DNA from: Chryseobacterium endalhagicum | GTDB lineage: Bacteria; Bacteroidota; Bacteroidia; Flavobacteriales; Weeksellaceae | DNA length: 64,000 bases | Direction: 5' to 3' | Assembly: GCF_016745235.1 (NCBI RefSeq) | Contig: NZ_JAELVM010000003.1 | Coordinates: forward strand, 310,001 to 374,000 | In this document: positions 8,980 through 16,842 of the stretch, in pieces | Layout of the letters: each line of letters opens with the position of its first letter | Numbering within the stretch: position 1 is the first letter of the stretch | Notes under the pieces: model-generated | Told to the model about the DNA's origin: nothing | Database searches by the model: none | The model's input: the letters and a program-made list of their open reading frames with translations, nothing else | Translations under genes and position numbers: made by a program

Positions 8980-9876
8980 TTACAATTCTTTAAAGGTATA
9001 CCCTTCTTTTTCCAGGGCTTCCTTCAGGATCGCCATTCTTGCGAAAACTCCGTTCTGCATCTGTTTGAAAATTCTTGAACGTTCACATTCCACAAGGTCT
9101 GTATCAATTTCTACTCCTCTGTTGATAGGTGCGGGGTGCATGATGATCGCTCCGTTTTTCATTGCTTTTTCTCTTTCTTTCGTCAAACCGTATTTTCTGT
9201 GGTATTCGGAAGCGGTGTAGCTCATTTTTGCATCGTGTCTTTCGTGCTGAATTCTTAAAAGCATCAATACATCCACCTCAGCGATTAACTGATCAACCGG
9301 TAAATACGTTCCATTAATTAAAGCCCCTTCATCAAACCAGTCTTCCGGTCCGGAGAAATATACTTTGGCGCCTAATCTTCTTAAAGCTTCAGCATTTGAA
9401 TTGGCTACACGGCTGTGCTTTACATCTCCTACAATTCCTATCTTTAAACCTTCAAATTTTCCAAATTCCTGAAAAATCGTCATCAGATCCAGCATGCATT
9501 GGGAAGGATGGTTTCCTGTTCCGTCTCCCCCGTTGATCACCGGGATACTGATATTTTTTAATTCTTCAAAATACCGGTCTTTTTTGTCTCTGATCACCAC
9601 CAGGTTTACTCCCAGACTCTGAATGGTTTTTACGGTATCATAAAGACTTTCCCCTTTGTTTACAGAGCTGTGTGAAGCATCAAATGGTACTACCTGCAGC
9701 CCCAGTTTTCTTTCTGCAATGTCAAAGCTGGTCTTTGTTCTTGTGCTGTCTTCAAAGAAAAGATTTGAGCAGAAAATTTCTCCTTCAATTTTTGCAGTTT
9801 TCCCGTTGGCAAAAGCCAGTGCTTCGGTCAGTATACTGTTGATTCTCTCGGTGCTTAGTTCTGTAATCGTAAACAT
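8980..9876 (-). CDS. pyrB: aspartate carbamoyltransferase catalytic subunit
   Basis: A 298-residue transcarbamylase. The carbamoyl-phosphate motif STRT lies in FFEDSTRTKTSFDIAERKLG, and HPAPINRGVEID near the C-terminus is typical of ATCase. It condenses carbamoyl phosphate with aspartate, the committed step of pyrimidine synthesis. No pyrI regulatory subunit and no pyrR lie next to it. It is the first structural gene of the unit, and its 5' leader (9877 to about 9996) holds a short ORF and an intrinsic terminator ending 20 nt before the start codon, strongly suggesting transcription attenuation. The start is the only Met at the family N-terminus (MFTITELSTERI). Confidence 0.96.
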   Translation of the reverse strand: MFTITELSTERINSILTEALAFANGKTAKIEGEIFCSNLFFEDSTRTKTSFDIAERKLGLQVVPFDASHSSVNKGESLYDTVKTIQSLGVNLVVIRDKKDRYFEELKNISIPVINGGDGTGNHPSQCMLDLMTIFQEFGKFEGLKIGIVGDVKHSRVANSNAEALRRLGAKVYFSGPEDWFDEGALINGTYLPVDQLIAEVDVLMLLRIQHERHDAKMSYTASEYHRKYGLTKEREKAMKNGAIIMHPAPINRGVEIDTDLVECERSRIFKQMQNGVFARMAILKEALEKEGYTFKEL

Positions 9877-9896
9877 AATTCTTATTTTTTGAGCAT

Positions 9897-9924
9897 AAAA
9901 AAAGCGAAGACAGGATCTTCGCTT
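9897..9924 (-). terminator. leader terminator (putative attenuator) of the pyrB operon
   Basis: On the minus strand AAGCGAAGA pairs perfectly with TCTTCGCTT around a 5-base loop (TCCTG) and is followed by T-rich sequence reaching 9897. The T run ends 20 nt before the pyrB ATG. The next gene upstream (10119) is divergent, so no minus-strand gene exists for it to terminate other than the pyrB leader itself. Confidence 0.85.
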
Positions 9925-9994
9925 AATAACAATAAATATCGTAAAGGGCGCTTTCGCCCGGTAAATCTAATGATATAAATACTCTTTTATTCAT
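9923..9994 (-). CDS. putative pyrB leader peptide (23 codons)
   Basis: A short ORF starts with ATG at 9992-9994, just after the pyrB promoter, and ends with TAA at 9923-9925. It encodes a 23-residue peptide beginning MNKRVFISLD and ending DIYCY. The stop codon overlaps the first bases of the terminator stem, so a ribosome finishing this ORF would cover the 5' arm and stop the hairpin from forming. The last third of the ORF is U-rich (12 of 20 bases, 9926-9945) and follows a small GC hairpin (9946-9959). This reproduces the layout of the E. coli pyrBI leader. Translation is unproven; too short for homology. Confidence 0.6.
   Translation of the reverse strand: MNKRVFISLDLPGESALYDIYCY
9946..9959 (-). 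promoter_or_regulatory. GC-rich pause-like hairpin in the pyrB leader
   Basis: GGGCG and CGCCC pair around a 4-base loop inside the leader ORF, about 20 bases upstream of the terminator. Its position before a U-rich stretch suggests an RNA polymerase pause hairpin; the role is inferred. Confidence 0.55.
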
Positions 9995-10000
9995 TAGGTG

Positions 10001-10031
10001 CAAAGATATAACATTTTTACGAATCTACAAA
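10001..10031 (-). promoter_or_regulatory. promoter of the pyrB-carA-carB operon
   Basis: On the minus strand a TTTG (-33 element, 10028-10031) is followed after exactly 19 bp by TATCTTTG (10001-10008), a perfect match to the Bacteroidota TTTG / TAnnTTTG promoter. The expected start site falls within a few bases of the leader ORF ATG at 9994, so the leader may be translated from a very short or absent 5' UTR. Confidence 0.8.
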
Positions 10032-10118
10032 ACCAAAGTTTCAAATAAATTAAAACCCGCCAATCGTTCCTTATTCTCATTTTTAATTGATATTTTTGTT
10101 AAAACTCAAACCTACCCT

Positions 10119-10580
10119 ATGGATTTAAAAGACAAAATGATTCTCAGCATCATTCAGGAAGACTCTACTTTATCGGTGAAAGAAATTTCAGAGAGGATAG
10201 GTCTTACGTTTACTCCTACTTATGAACGAATCAAGCAGCTGGAGAAACATGGCATTATTGAGAAATATGTGGGTCTTCTGAACCGTGAAAAACTGGGTTT
10301 GAATATTGTGGTCTACTGTAATGTCCGTCTTAAAGAACAATCCCAGAAAGTACTGGAAACCTTTGAGAAAAACATCACGAAACATGATGAAGTTCAGGAA
10401 ATTATCAGTCTTTCCGGCGAATATGATTATATGCTTAAAATCATTGCAAAGGACATTAATTCTTATAATGATTTCGCGGTTAATGTGATCTCAAATATCC
10501 CCAATATTGGGCAGTACCACAGTTCTATTGTGCTTCATGAGGTGAAAAAATCAACTAAGTTTAAGATTGATCTGGAATAA
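10119..10580 (+). CDS. Lrp/AsnC-family transcriptional regulator
   Basis: A 153-residue protein with the Lrp/AsnC plan: N-terminal winged HTH (LSVKEISERIGLTFTPTYERIKQLEKHGIIE, quoted only in part: LSVKEISERIGL), a linker strand (KYVGLLNREKLG) and a C-terminal RAM ligand domain with the 'SGEYDYMLKI' segment. Such proteins sense amino acids and control their metabolism. It is divergent from pyrB and close to the arginine cluster, but nothing in the sequence proves which genes it controls. A TATTTTTG box lies about 20 bp upstream of the ATG, implying a short leader. Confidence 0.92.
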   Translation: MDLKDKMILSIIQEDSTLSVKEISERIGLTFTPTYERIKQLEKHGIIEKYVGLLNREKLGLNIVVYCNVRLKEQSQKVLETFEKNITKHDEVQEIISLSGEYDYMLKIIAKDINSYNDFAVNVISNIPNIGQYHSSIVLHEVKKSTKFKIDLE

Positions 10581-10954
10581 TCATTTTTTAAATTTAATTA
10601 AACCATTAAGATTATTTTAAGTGATTAAGCATCGTTAAGGATTCGCAAGCGAAACCTGATAAGCTTCCTGTATTTAAAATCGTAGATTTTCTTAATTAAA
10701 CTTAAGAACTTCAATGATCTTAATGATTCAAAGTCAATCTACTTTAAAATTATCTTGAATAATTTCCTTGTTCAAATCAAACTAGCCATTCATATTAAAG
10801 ATGCTTCGACTCCGCTCAGCATGACCCATCTAATACTAAATGTCATTTTGTAGCGATATCATGCTGAGTATAAACCAAAGGTTTACGAACGAAGTTCACG
10901 AAGCATCTGATCAAACTTTTAATCAAATTTAAAAGTCCAAGTGATTAAAGTTGA
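10581..10954. repeat. gene-free stretch with two intergenic repeat elements
   Basis: 374 bp between the Lrp-like gene and argH. The first part (about 10588-10740) belongs to an AT-rich family whose arms read ACCATTAAG and CTTAA; relatives are at 21999-22170, 27600-27700 and 31755-31895. The second (about 10799-10912) has arms AGATGCTTCG...CTCAGCATGA and its complement, i.e. a hairpin element of a type common between bacterial genes. No ORF, tRNA or clear terminator seen. Confidence 0.6.
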
Positions 10955-12259
10955 TCAACCCAATAATTTATTTTTCAGCTTATTAAACTGATATTCTATT
11001 TTATCCAGACATAGATTTCCTATGCTTCCCTGATGACTATGATCGAGATTCCCCACTTCAAACTCGAATTCATTATTTTCAATCTCCTGCCCTACTTTTA
11101 CATAGGCGTCACGGAATGAACTTCCTTTTTTTACTTCTTCATTAATCTTCTCTACGCTGAACAGATATTTATATTTTTCATCTTCCAGAATTCCATCCTT
11201 TACCTGAATATTCGGAAGCGTGTAGCTTAAGATTTCCAGACATTCCTTTAATGAATCGATAGCCGGGAAAAGAATTTCCTTTGTCAGCTGCACATCTCTG
11301 TGGTAGCCTGAAGGAAGATTATTGGTCAGCAGAATCAATTCATTAGGTAAGGATTGAATTCTGCTGCAACGTGCACGAACCAGTTCGAAAATATCCGGAT
11401 TCTTTTTATGAGGCATAATACTGCTTCCTGTGGTAAATTCTTTCGGAAAACTGATAAAATTAAAGTTCTGGCTTAGATATAAACAGACGTCATAAGCAAA
11501 CTTCCCCAGTGTTCCTGCTAAAGTCGCCATCGCCATCGACAGCATCTTCTCAGATTTCCCACGGGTCATCTGTGCGTACACAGAATTGTAATTCATAGAC
11601 TTAAAACCTAAGTTGTAGGTCGTACTTTCTCTGTCAATAGGGAAAGAAGAGCCATATCCTGCCGCAGAACCCAGTGGATTTTTATTGATGATATTCTTCA
11701 CCGAAAACAACAGTTCAACATCATCTAATAATGCTTCGGCATAAGCCCCAAACCATAATCCAAACGAAGATGGCATGGCAATCTGAAGGTGTGTGTAGCC
11801 CGGAAGAAGTATGTTTTTATGCTGCTCAGCCAGTTTGATGAGGATCTGAAAAAACTCATCGGTCAAAGCCGTTATTTCACGGACCTCATCCAACAGATAA
11901 AGTTTAATATCCAGTAAAACCTGATCATTACGGGATCTTGCGGTGTGGATCTTTTTTCCGGTATCTCCTAATTTTTCAATTAAAATAGCCTCAATCTGAG
12001 AATGGACATCTTCCGCTTCTTTATCGATTTCAAAGTTTCCGTTTTCTATATCTTTTAAAATATCTTCCAAAACCGAAAGCATCTGCTCTGATTCTTCCCC
12101 TGAGATAATTCCGGTTTCTGCCAGCATCCGGCAATGCGCCATGGAACCTTTAACATCATATTTTGCTAAACGTTCGTCAAAGTCAAGATCTTTCCCGACT
12201 GTAAATTTATTGACTAATATATTGGTGGCCAGGTCATCCTTCTGCCATATTTTTTTCAT
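10955..12259 (-). CDS. argH: argininosuccinate lyase
   Basis: A 434-residue fumarase/aspartase-superfamily enzyme. The signature loop GSSIMPHKKNPD is present, along with HTARSRNDQV and the substrate-binding TRGKSEKM region. It cleaves argininosuccinate to arginine and fumarate, the last step of the pathway. Start placed at ATG 12257-12259 (MKKIWQKDDLATN); eight upstream in-frame codons lack family similarity. Last gene of the minus-strand arginine cluster. A 264-bp gap separates it from argE and holds an inverted low-complexity repeat, so an internal promoter or RNA processing there is possible. Confidence 0.96.
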   Translation of the reverse strand: MKKIWQKDDLATNILVNKFTVGKDLDFDERLAKYDVKGSMAHCRMLAETGIISGEESEQMLSVLEDILKDIENGNFEIDKEAEDVHSQIEAILIEKLGDTGKKIHTARSRNDQVLLDIKLYLLDEVREITALTDEFFQILIKLAEQHKNILLPGYTHLQIAMPSSFGLWFGAYAEALLDDVELLFSVKNIINKNPLGSAAGYGSSFPIDRESTTYNLGFKSMNYNSVYAQMTRGKSEKMLSMAMATLAGTLGKFAYDVCLYLSQNFNFISFPKEFTTGSSIMPHKKNPDIFELVRARCSRIQSLPNELILLTNNLPSGYHRDVQLTKEILFPAIDSLKECLEILSYTLPNIQVKDGILEDEKYKYLFSVEKINEEVKKGSSFRDAYVKVGQEIENNEFEFEVGNLDHSHQGSIGNLCLDKIEYQFNKLKNKLLG

Positions 12260-12429
12260 AATACTATTCTTTACAATATTCAAATTCGTTTCAACCTGCT
12301 CAGCAAAGCATCTTTAACTATAAAAAAACATCTCCGCACTGAAAAGTCTTCGTTTTTAATTTTCTTTTTTGCATAAATCTTTATTAAAAACTGAACTTTG
12401 ATTGCCTGCTGAGCGGGGTTAAAACATTA

Positions 12430-12523
12430 TTTTTAGAAGTTAGAGGTTAGAAATTAGATGTTAGTTTCGGGTGTACAAAATTTTCCCACTTCTAACTTCT
12501 AGTTTCTAATATCTAACTTCTTT
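12430..12523. repeat. imperfect inverted repeat of AACTTCTAA-type words between argE and argH
   Basis: The left arm AGAAGTTAGAGGTTAGAAAT recurs in complement on the right side (AGAAGTTAGATATTAGAAAC). The arms can pair into one long imperfect hairpin inside the arg operon. Confidence 0.6.
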
Positions 12524-13606
12524 TTACAACACTTTTTCCAGGATCCTGATATAGATCTCAATTCCTTCCTCAATCTCCTTGATATAGATGTATTCATCCG
12601 CTGTGTGGGAGCGCCTGCTGTCTCCGGGACCTATTTTCACCGAGGTACAAGGAATAATGGCCTGATCCGATGATGTAGGCGAACCGTAAGTGGTCCTTCC
12701 TATTTCCAGACCTGCCTGCACAAACGGATGGTCCATTTCTATTTTTGAGGAATTCAACCTGAAAGATCTGGCCGTAAGTGTAGATTTCATCTGCCACTGA
12801 ATGATCTCAAAGGCTTCCTTATTGGAGTATTCATCAGTAACCCTTACATCCAGAGTGAATGTACAGGATTCCGGAACCACATTATGCTGAACACCGGCGT
12901 GAATTCCCGACAACGTAACTTTGATTTCTCCTAAATAATCTGAAATCTTAGGAAATCTGAAATTCAGAATACCCTGAAGATCTTCCATACATTTTACAAT
13001 AGCGTTATCGTCGTTCGGGTGAGCAGCATGGGAAGGAGTTCCTTTCATTTCGCCATCTATGACCAGCAGTCCTTTTTCAGCAATCGCCAGATTCATCTGC
13101 GTGGGTTCTCCTACAATGGCGAGTTCTATATTCGGAAGCTGTGGAAACAGAGCTTCAATTCCATCAAATCCTGAAATCTCCTCCTCAGCCGTCAACGCAA
13201 TAACTAAATTATATTTTAAATCTTCTTTGTCATAAAAATGTAGAAAAACCTGAGCCATAGACACCAGAGAAGCGCCTGCGTCATTACTGCCCAATCCGTA
13301 CAGCTTTCCATCCTGCTCAACCGGAAGAAACGGATCCAAAGTGTATGCTTTGTTAGGTTTTACCGTATCGTGATGGGTATTGAGTAAAATTGATGGTTTA
13401 AATACATCAAAGTTTTTATTGACAGCCCAAATGTTGTTTTTAAAACGCTTTACAGGAATCTGATGTTTTACAAAAAAATTCTCAATTTCCACGGACGTGT
13501 TATATTCATCTTTGCTGAATGAAGGGATCGCAATCAGCTTTTTAAGCAATTCAACTGCATTGGCAAGCAATTCTTCCTTATGATAAACAGATTTCAGTTC
13601 CTTCAT
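12524..13606 (-). CDS. argE: M20-family deacylase, N-acyl-ornithine/citrulline deacylase
   Basis: A 360-residue M20 peptidase-family hydrolase. Metal-binding motifs are visible: LLNTHHDTVKP (His/Asp), GSNDAGAS (bridging Asp), LTAEEEISG (catalytic Glu pair) and GEPT; SRRSHTADEYI carries the C-terminal His. Position among arginine genes identifies it as the step that removes the N-acyl group. Because the neighbouring transcarbamylase is of the acylornithine type, the substrate is probably N-acylcitrulline (succinyl or acetyl), not N-acetylornithine. It overlaps argB by 29 bp, which indicates translational coupling. Confidence 0.9.
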   Translation of the reverse strand: MKELKSVYHKEELLANAVELLKKLIAIPSFSKDEYNTSVEIENFFVKHQIPVKRFKNNIWAVNKNFDVFKPSILLNTHHDTVKPNKAYTLDPFLPVEQDGKLYGLGSNDAGASLVSMAQVFLHFYDKEDLKYNLVIALTAEEEISGFDGIEALFPQLPNIELAIVGEPTQMNLAIAEKGLLVIDGEMKGTPSHAAHPNDDNAIVKCMEDLQGILNFRFPKISDYLGEIKVTLSGIHAGVQHNVVPESCTFTLDVRVTDEYSNKEAFEIIQWQMKSTLTARSFRLNSSKIEMDHPFVQAGLEIGRTTYGSPTSSDQAIIPCTSVKIGPGDSRRSHTADEYIYIKEIEEGIEIYIRILEKVL

Positions 13607-14375
13607 GATGATTTTCTATATGATTTTTTAATTGGGTTTCTTTGATTAAGAACACCTTATCTACATTATTTTTTACAGCACTGAGTGCATTTTCAAGTTT
13701 GGGAAGGATCCCTTTATGAAGCTTCCCTTCATCCTTTAAAGCAGAAAATTCTTCCTCCGAGATTGTTTTTATCACAGACTCCGGATTGTCTATATCTTCC
13801 AAAACCCCTTCTTTATCAAAGCAATACAACAACTCAACATCATATTTTACAGATAAAGCCTGTGCAATTACCGAGGCAATGGTATCCGCATTGGTATTGA
13901 AAAGATTTCCTTTTTTATCATGAGTAATAGCCGAGAATACAGGTATAAGTTGAAGCTTAATTAATTTTGAGATTAATTTTTTGTTGATGCTTTTCTTCTC
14001 GATATCGCCTACAAAACCAAAGTCAATTTCTGCATGTTCCCTCTTTTTAGCTTTAATCAGGTTCGCATCCGCTCCCGAAAATCCTATTGCCTTACATTTT
14101 TTCTGCTGAAGCTTTGCCACAATATTTTTATTGATACTTCCTGCATACACCATGGCCACAATATCCAGCGTTTCCTTATCCGTAATCCGTCTTCCGTTGA
14201 TTAATTTCTGTTCAACGCCCAGCTTATCAGCTAAAGTGGTCGCCAGCTTTCCGCCTCCATGAACCAGGATTTTCTTTTCCTTAATTTCAGAAAACTGACC
14301 CAAAAACTGATCAAGCAGCTCCGGATCATCGATCAGGGCGCCTCCTATTTTTATGATGTATAATTTTTCTTTCAT
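13578..14375 (-). CDS. argB: N-acetyl(acyl)glutamate kinase
   Basis: A 265-residue amino-acid kinase. IIKIGGALIDDPELL opens the ATP-binding fold, KILVHGGGKLATTLADKLG follows, and NTNADTIAS in the C-terminal half is the nucleotide site. It phosphorylates N-acylglutamate. Its 3' end overlaps argE by 29 bp. Upstream of it (14376-14558) lies a tandem 40-bp repeat and a 33-bp palindrome separating it from argF'. The N-terminal helix of arginine-sensitive hexameric kinases is missing, which fits an arginine-insensitive form; that is an inference. Confidence 0.94.
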   Translation of the reverse strand: MKEKLYIIKIGGALIDDPELLDQFLGQFSEIKEKKILVHGGGKLATTLADKLGVEQKLINGRRITDKETLDIVAMVYAGSINKNIVAKLQQKKCKAIGFSGADANLIKAKKREHAEIDFGFVGDIEKKSINKKLISKLIKLQLIPVFSAITHDKKGNLFNTNADTIASVIAQALSVKYDVELLYCFDKEGVLEDIDNPESVIKTISEEEFSALKDEGKLHKGILPKLENALSAVKNNVDKVFLIKETQLKNHIENHHEGTEICLS

Positions 14376-14380
14376 TTTGG

Positions 14381-14475
14381 TTGATAGGATTTCATCCTAT
14401 TGTGGGTTAAATCATTCTTATTGATAGGATTTCATCCTACCCTGGGGTAAATCGTTCCTTTGGAACTCTTTATGG
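14381..14475. repeat. 40-bp tandem dimer (GATAGGATTTCATCCTA hairpins) in the arg operon
   Basis: Two adjacent 40-bp units (14381-14420, 14421-14460) each start with TTGATAGGATTTCATCCTA, a self-complementary word. They are followed by GTTCCTTTGGAAC, another palindrome. The same arrangement occurs at 17834-17925, between argC and argG. Confidence 0.8.
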
Positions 14476-14510
14476 TTTAGGTCATTAAAAAATACGTTCT
14501 TACGATTCTT

Positions 14511-14543
14511 ATCCTTGTCAAGGTTTAAAACCTTGACAAGGAT
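14511..14543. repeat. 33-bp perfect palindrome, copy 1 (variant arms)
   Basis: ATCCTTGTCAAGGTTT and its exact complement flank one central base. Two other copies (27473, 39209) carry GG/CC where this one has GT/AC, so both arms changed together. Confidence 0.85.
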
Positions 14544-14558
14544 TGAAAGGAATTCCAG

Positions 14559-15518
14559 TTATTTAGCATTCAATTCATCTAAAATTTCGCTGAAGACGGC
14601 TTGTGCAGAGAAAATTCTGTTTTTGGCCTGTTGGTAGATGATAGAGTTTTCACCGTCCATTACTTCATCGCTTAATTCTACATTACGGCGGACTGGTAAG
14701 CAGTGCATTACTTTTGCCTTATTGGTATTGTCCAGCTTTTCTGCAGTCAGCATCCAGTTTTCTTTTACTTCCGGCATCGCTGCGTATTCATCGAAAGACG
14801 ACCAGTTTTTTACATAGACAAAATCAGCATCTTTTAACGCTTCATCCTGATCATGAATTACTTTTGTGTCTTTTGTAAATTTTTTATCCAGATCATACCC
14901 CTCGGGATTGGTGATCACAAACTCAACGTCCATTTCCTGCATCCATTCCGTGAATGAATTTCCTACTGCCTGAGCAATCGGTTTGATATGTGGAGCCCAT
15001 GTTAAAACAACTTTTGGTTTACGCTCTTCTTTCCAGTTTTCTGTAATCGTAATGCAGTCCGCCAGGCTTTGCAGCGGGTGTCTTGTTGCCGATTCCAGAG
15101 AAATGACAGGTACTTTGGTGTGCTGCTCAAACTGACTCAGAATACTTTCATTGACATCGTCTTCTTTAGACTTCATTCCCGCAAAGCAACGTACAGCAAT
15201 GATATCACAATATTGATTCAACACTTCTATTGCGTCTTTGATATGCTCAACAGTATCGCCGTTCATTACTGCCCCGTCTGCAAATTCCAGATTCCAGGCT
15301 TCCTGAGCTGCATTTAAAGTCAGGACATTCAATCCTAAATTCTGTGCTGCGATCTGGCTGCTTAAACGCGTTCTTAGACTTGAGTTTAAAAATACCAGAC
15401 CTATGGTTTTTCCTTTTCCTTTTTCTGTTTCGGAGTGGGGATTTTCTTTAATTTGTAAAGCTTTTTTTATAATTTCCTGTAAGTTTTTTACGTCGCTTAC
15501 AGAGGTGAATTTTTTCAT
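14559..15518 (-). CDS. argF': acylornithine carbamoyltransferase, probably N-succinylornithine type
   Basis: A 319-residue transcarbamylase of the AOTCase/SOTCase group, not classical ArgF. Motifs: SSLRTR for carbamoyl phosphate, EFADGAVMNGDTVEHIKDA, and HCLPVRRNVELSD. In Bacteroides fragilis SOTCase residue 90 is Pro and in Xanthomonas AOTCase the equivalent (92) is Glu; published substitutions at that site (E92 to P, S, V or A) switch AOTCase to succinylornithine. Here residue 90, in GDTVEHI, is Val, so succinylornithine is the likely substrate. That is inferred from an alignment by eye. It uses carbamoyl phosphate from CarAB encoded 7 kb away. Placed between argD and argB in one direction. 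Confidence 0.93.
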   Translation of the reverse strand: MKKFTSVSDVKNLQEIIKKALQIKENPHSETEKGKGKTIGLVFLNSSLRTRLSSQIAAQNLGLNVLTLNAAQEAWNLEFADGAVMNGDTVEHIKDAIEVLNQYCDIIAVRCFAGMKSKEDDVNESILSQFEQHTKVPVISLESATRHPLQSLADCITITENWKEERKPKVVLTWAPHIKPIAQAVGNSFTEWMQEMDVEFVITNPEGYDLDKKFTKDTKVIHDQDEALKDADFVYVKNWSSFDEYAAMPEVKENWMLTAEKLDNTNKAKVMHCLPVRRNVELSDEVMDGENSIIYQQAKNRIFSAQAVFSEILDELNAK

Positions 15519-15566
15519 TTGATGAATTTTTTAATTAATGGTGATAATCTTAACCCGTTTTGGGGT

Positions 15567-16706
15567 TTAAATCTTATCTAAAACTACTTTCAGAGCACCG
15601 ACAAAAAGATCTGTTTCTTCTTTGCCAATATTAAGAGCCGGAAGGACCCTCAATACACTTTTGTCATTGGAATTTCCTGTAAAAATGTGATGATCGTATA
15701 ATAGACTTTTCCTCACTTCCGAACAGTCCTGATCCAGCTCTATTCCAATCATTAACCCTTTCCTCCGGATAGATTTGATATGTGGAAAATCCTTAATTTC
15801 GTTTTCAATATAATCACCCATTTGCTGAGCATTATCCATAAGCTTTTCCTCCTTCATAACATCCAGAACAGCGATTGCTGCGGCACAAGCCAGGTGATTT
15901 CCTCCGAAAGTCGTTCCCAATAATCCATTGCTTGCCTCAAACTTTGGATGAATCAAAACACCTCCGATCGGGAAACCATTCCCCATCCCTTTCGCTGTCG
16001 TGATAATATCAGGTTTGATTTCAAATTCCTGATGAGCAAAGAAATATCCGCTCCTTCCATATCCTGACTGAACTTCATCAAGAATCAATACAGCATTATA
16101 TTTCTCACACAATTCTTTGATTTTGGATAAAAATTCTTCCGTGGGAATCATAATTCCGCCCACGCCCTGAATTCCTTCAATGATAACAGACGAGATCTCA
16201 CTTCCTTGTCCTTCAAAGATCTCTTCAAGCTGTTTGATGTCATTCCATTCTGATTTGATAAATCTTTCTGAAAAATTGACCGGCGCCACAATTTTAGGGT
16301 TATCTGTTACAGAAACCGCGGCAGAAGTTCTTCCATGAAATGAGCCGGAGAAATACAGCACTTTAGTTTTTCCGTTATGGAAAGAAGCCAGTTTTAATGC
16401 ATTTTCATTTGCTTCAGCCCCTGAGTTGCACAGAAAAAGGTTGTAATCTTCATAGCCTGAAATTCCCCCCAGTTTCTCAGCCAGTTCAGCCTGCAATTCA
16501 TTCTGAACAGAGTTTGAGTAAAAGGAAATTTTTTCCAGCTGCTCTTTCAGTTTATTCTGATAATGCGGATGATTATGGCCTATGGAAATCACTGCGTGAC
16601 CGCCATAGAAATCAAGATATTTTTCACCTTTATCGTCCCAAAGGAATGAGCCCTGGGCTTTTACAGGATTTATGTTGAATAATGGATATACGTTGAATAA
16701 ATTCAT
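15567..16706 (-). CDS. argD: acylornithine aminotransferase
   Basis: A 379-residue class-III PLP aminotransferase. NLFNVYPLFNINPVKAQGS is the usual start, SGAEANENALKLA the cofactor phosphate site, LILDEVQSGYGRSG the Asp-containing strand and TTAKGMGNGFPIGG the Schiff-base Lys. It converts N-acylglutamate semialdehyde to N-acylornithine. The short N-terminus is normal for the Bacteroidota form. Gap to argF' is 48 bp and to argC 136 bp; the latter holds low-complexity words such as GATAATTGATAAATGATGAA. Confidence 0.94.
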   Translation of the reverse strand: MNLFNVYPLFNINPVKAQGSFLWDDKGEKYLDFYGGHAVISIGHNHPHYQNKLKEQLEKISFYSNSVQNELQAELAEKLGGISGYEDYNLFLCNSGAEANENALKLASFHNGKTKVLYFSGSFHGRTSAAVSVTDNPKIVAPVNFSERFIKSEWNDIKQLEEIFEGQGSEISSVIIEGIQGVGGIMIPTEEFLSKIKELCEKYNAVLILDEVQSGYGRSGYFFAHQEFEIKPDIITTAKGMGNGFPIGGVLIHPKFEASNGLLGTTFGGNHLACAAAIAVLDVMKEEKLMDNAQQMGDYIENEIKDFPHIKSIRRKGLMIGIELDQDCSEVRKSLLYDHHIFTGNSNDKSVLRVLPALNIGKEETDLFVGALKVVLDKI

Positions 16707-16842
16707 GTCTTGTTATAAATGATAATTGATAAATGATGAATGATAGTTCAGGGATTCGGGTTGCGAGATTCGGGATTTGAACCATCGGGTTAAAAATTCA
16801 CAATTGACTTATTGACCATTCACTTTACTGGCCATTCACATT

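Noticed and set aside
9896..9960. PyrR-binding-type leader
   Set aside because: No match to the Bacillus PyrR anti-antiterminator consensus and no pyrR gene beside the operon; the leader-peptide layout explains the signals better.
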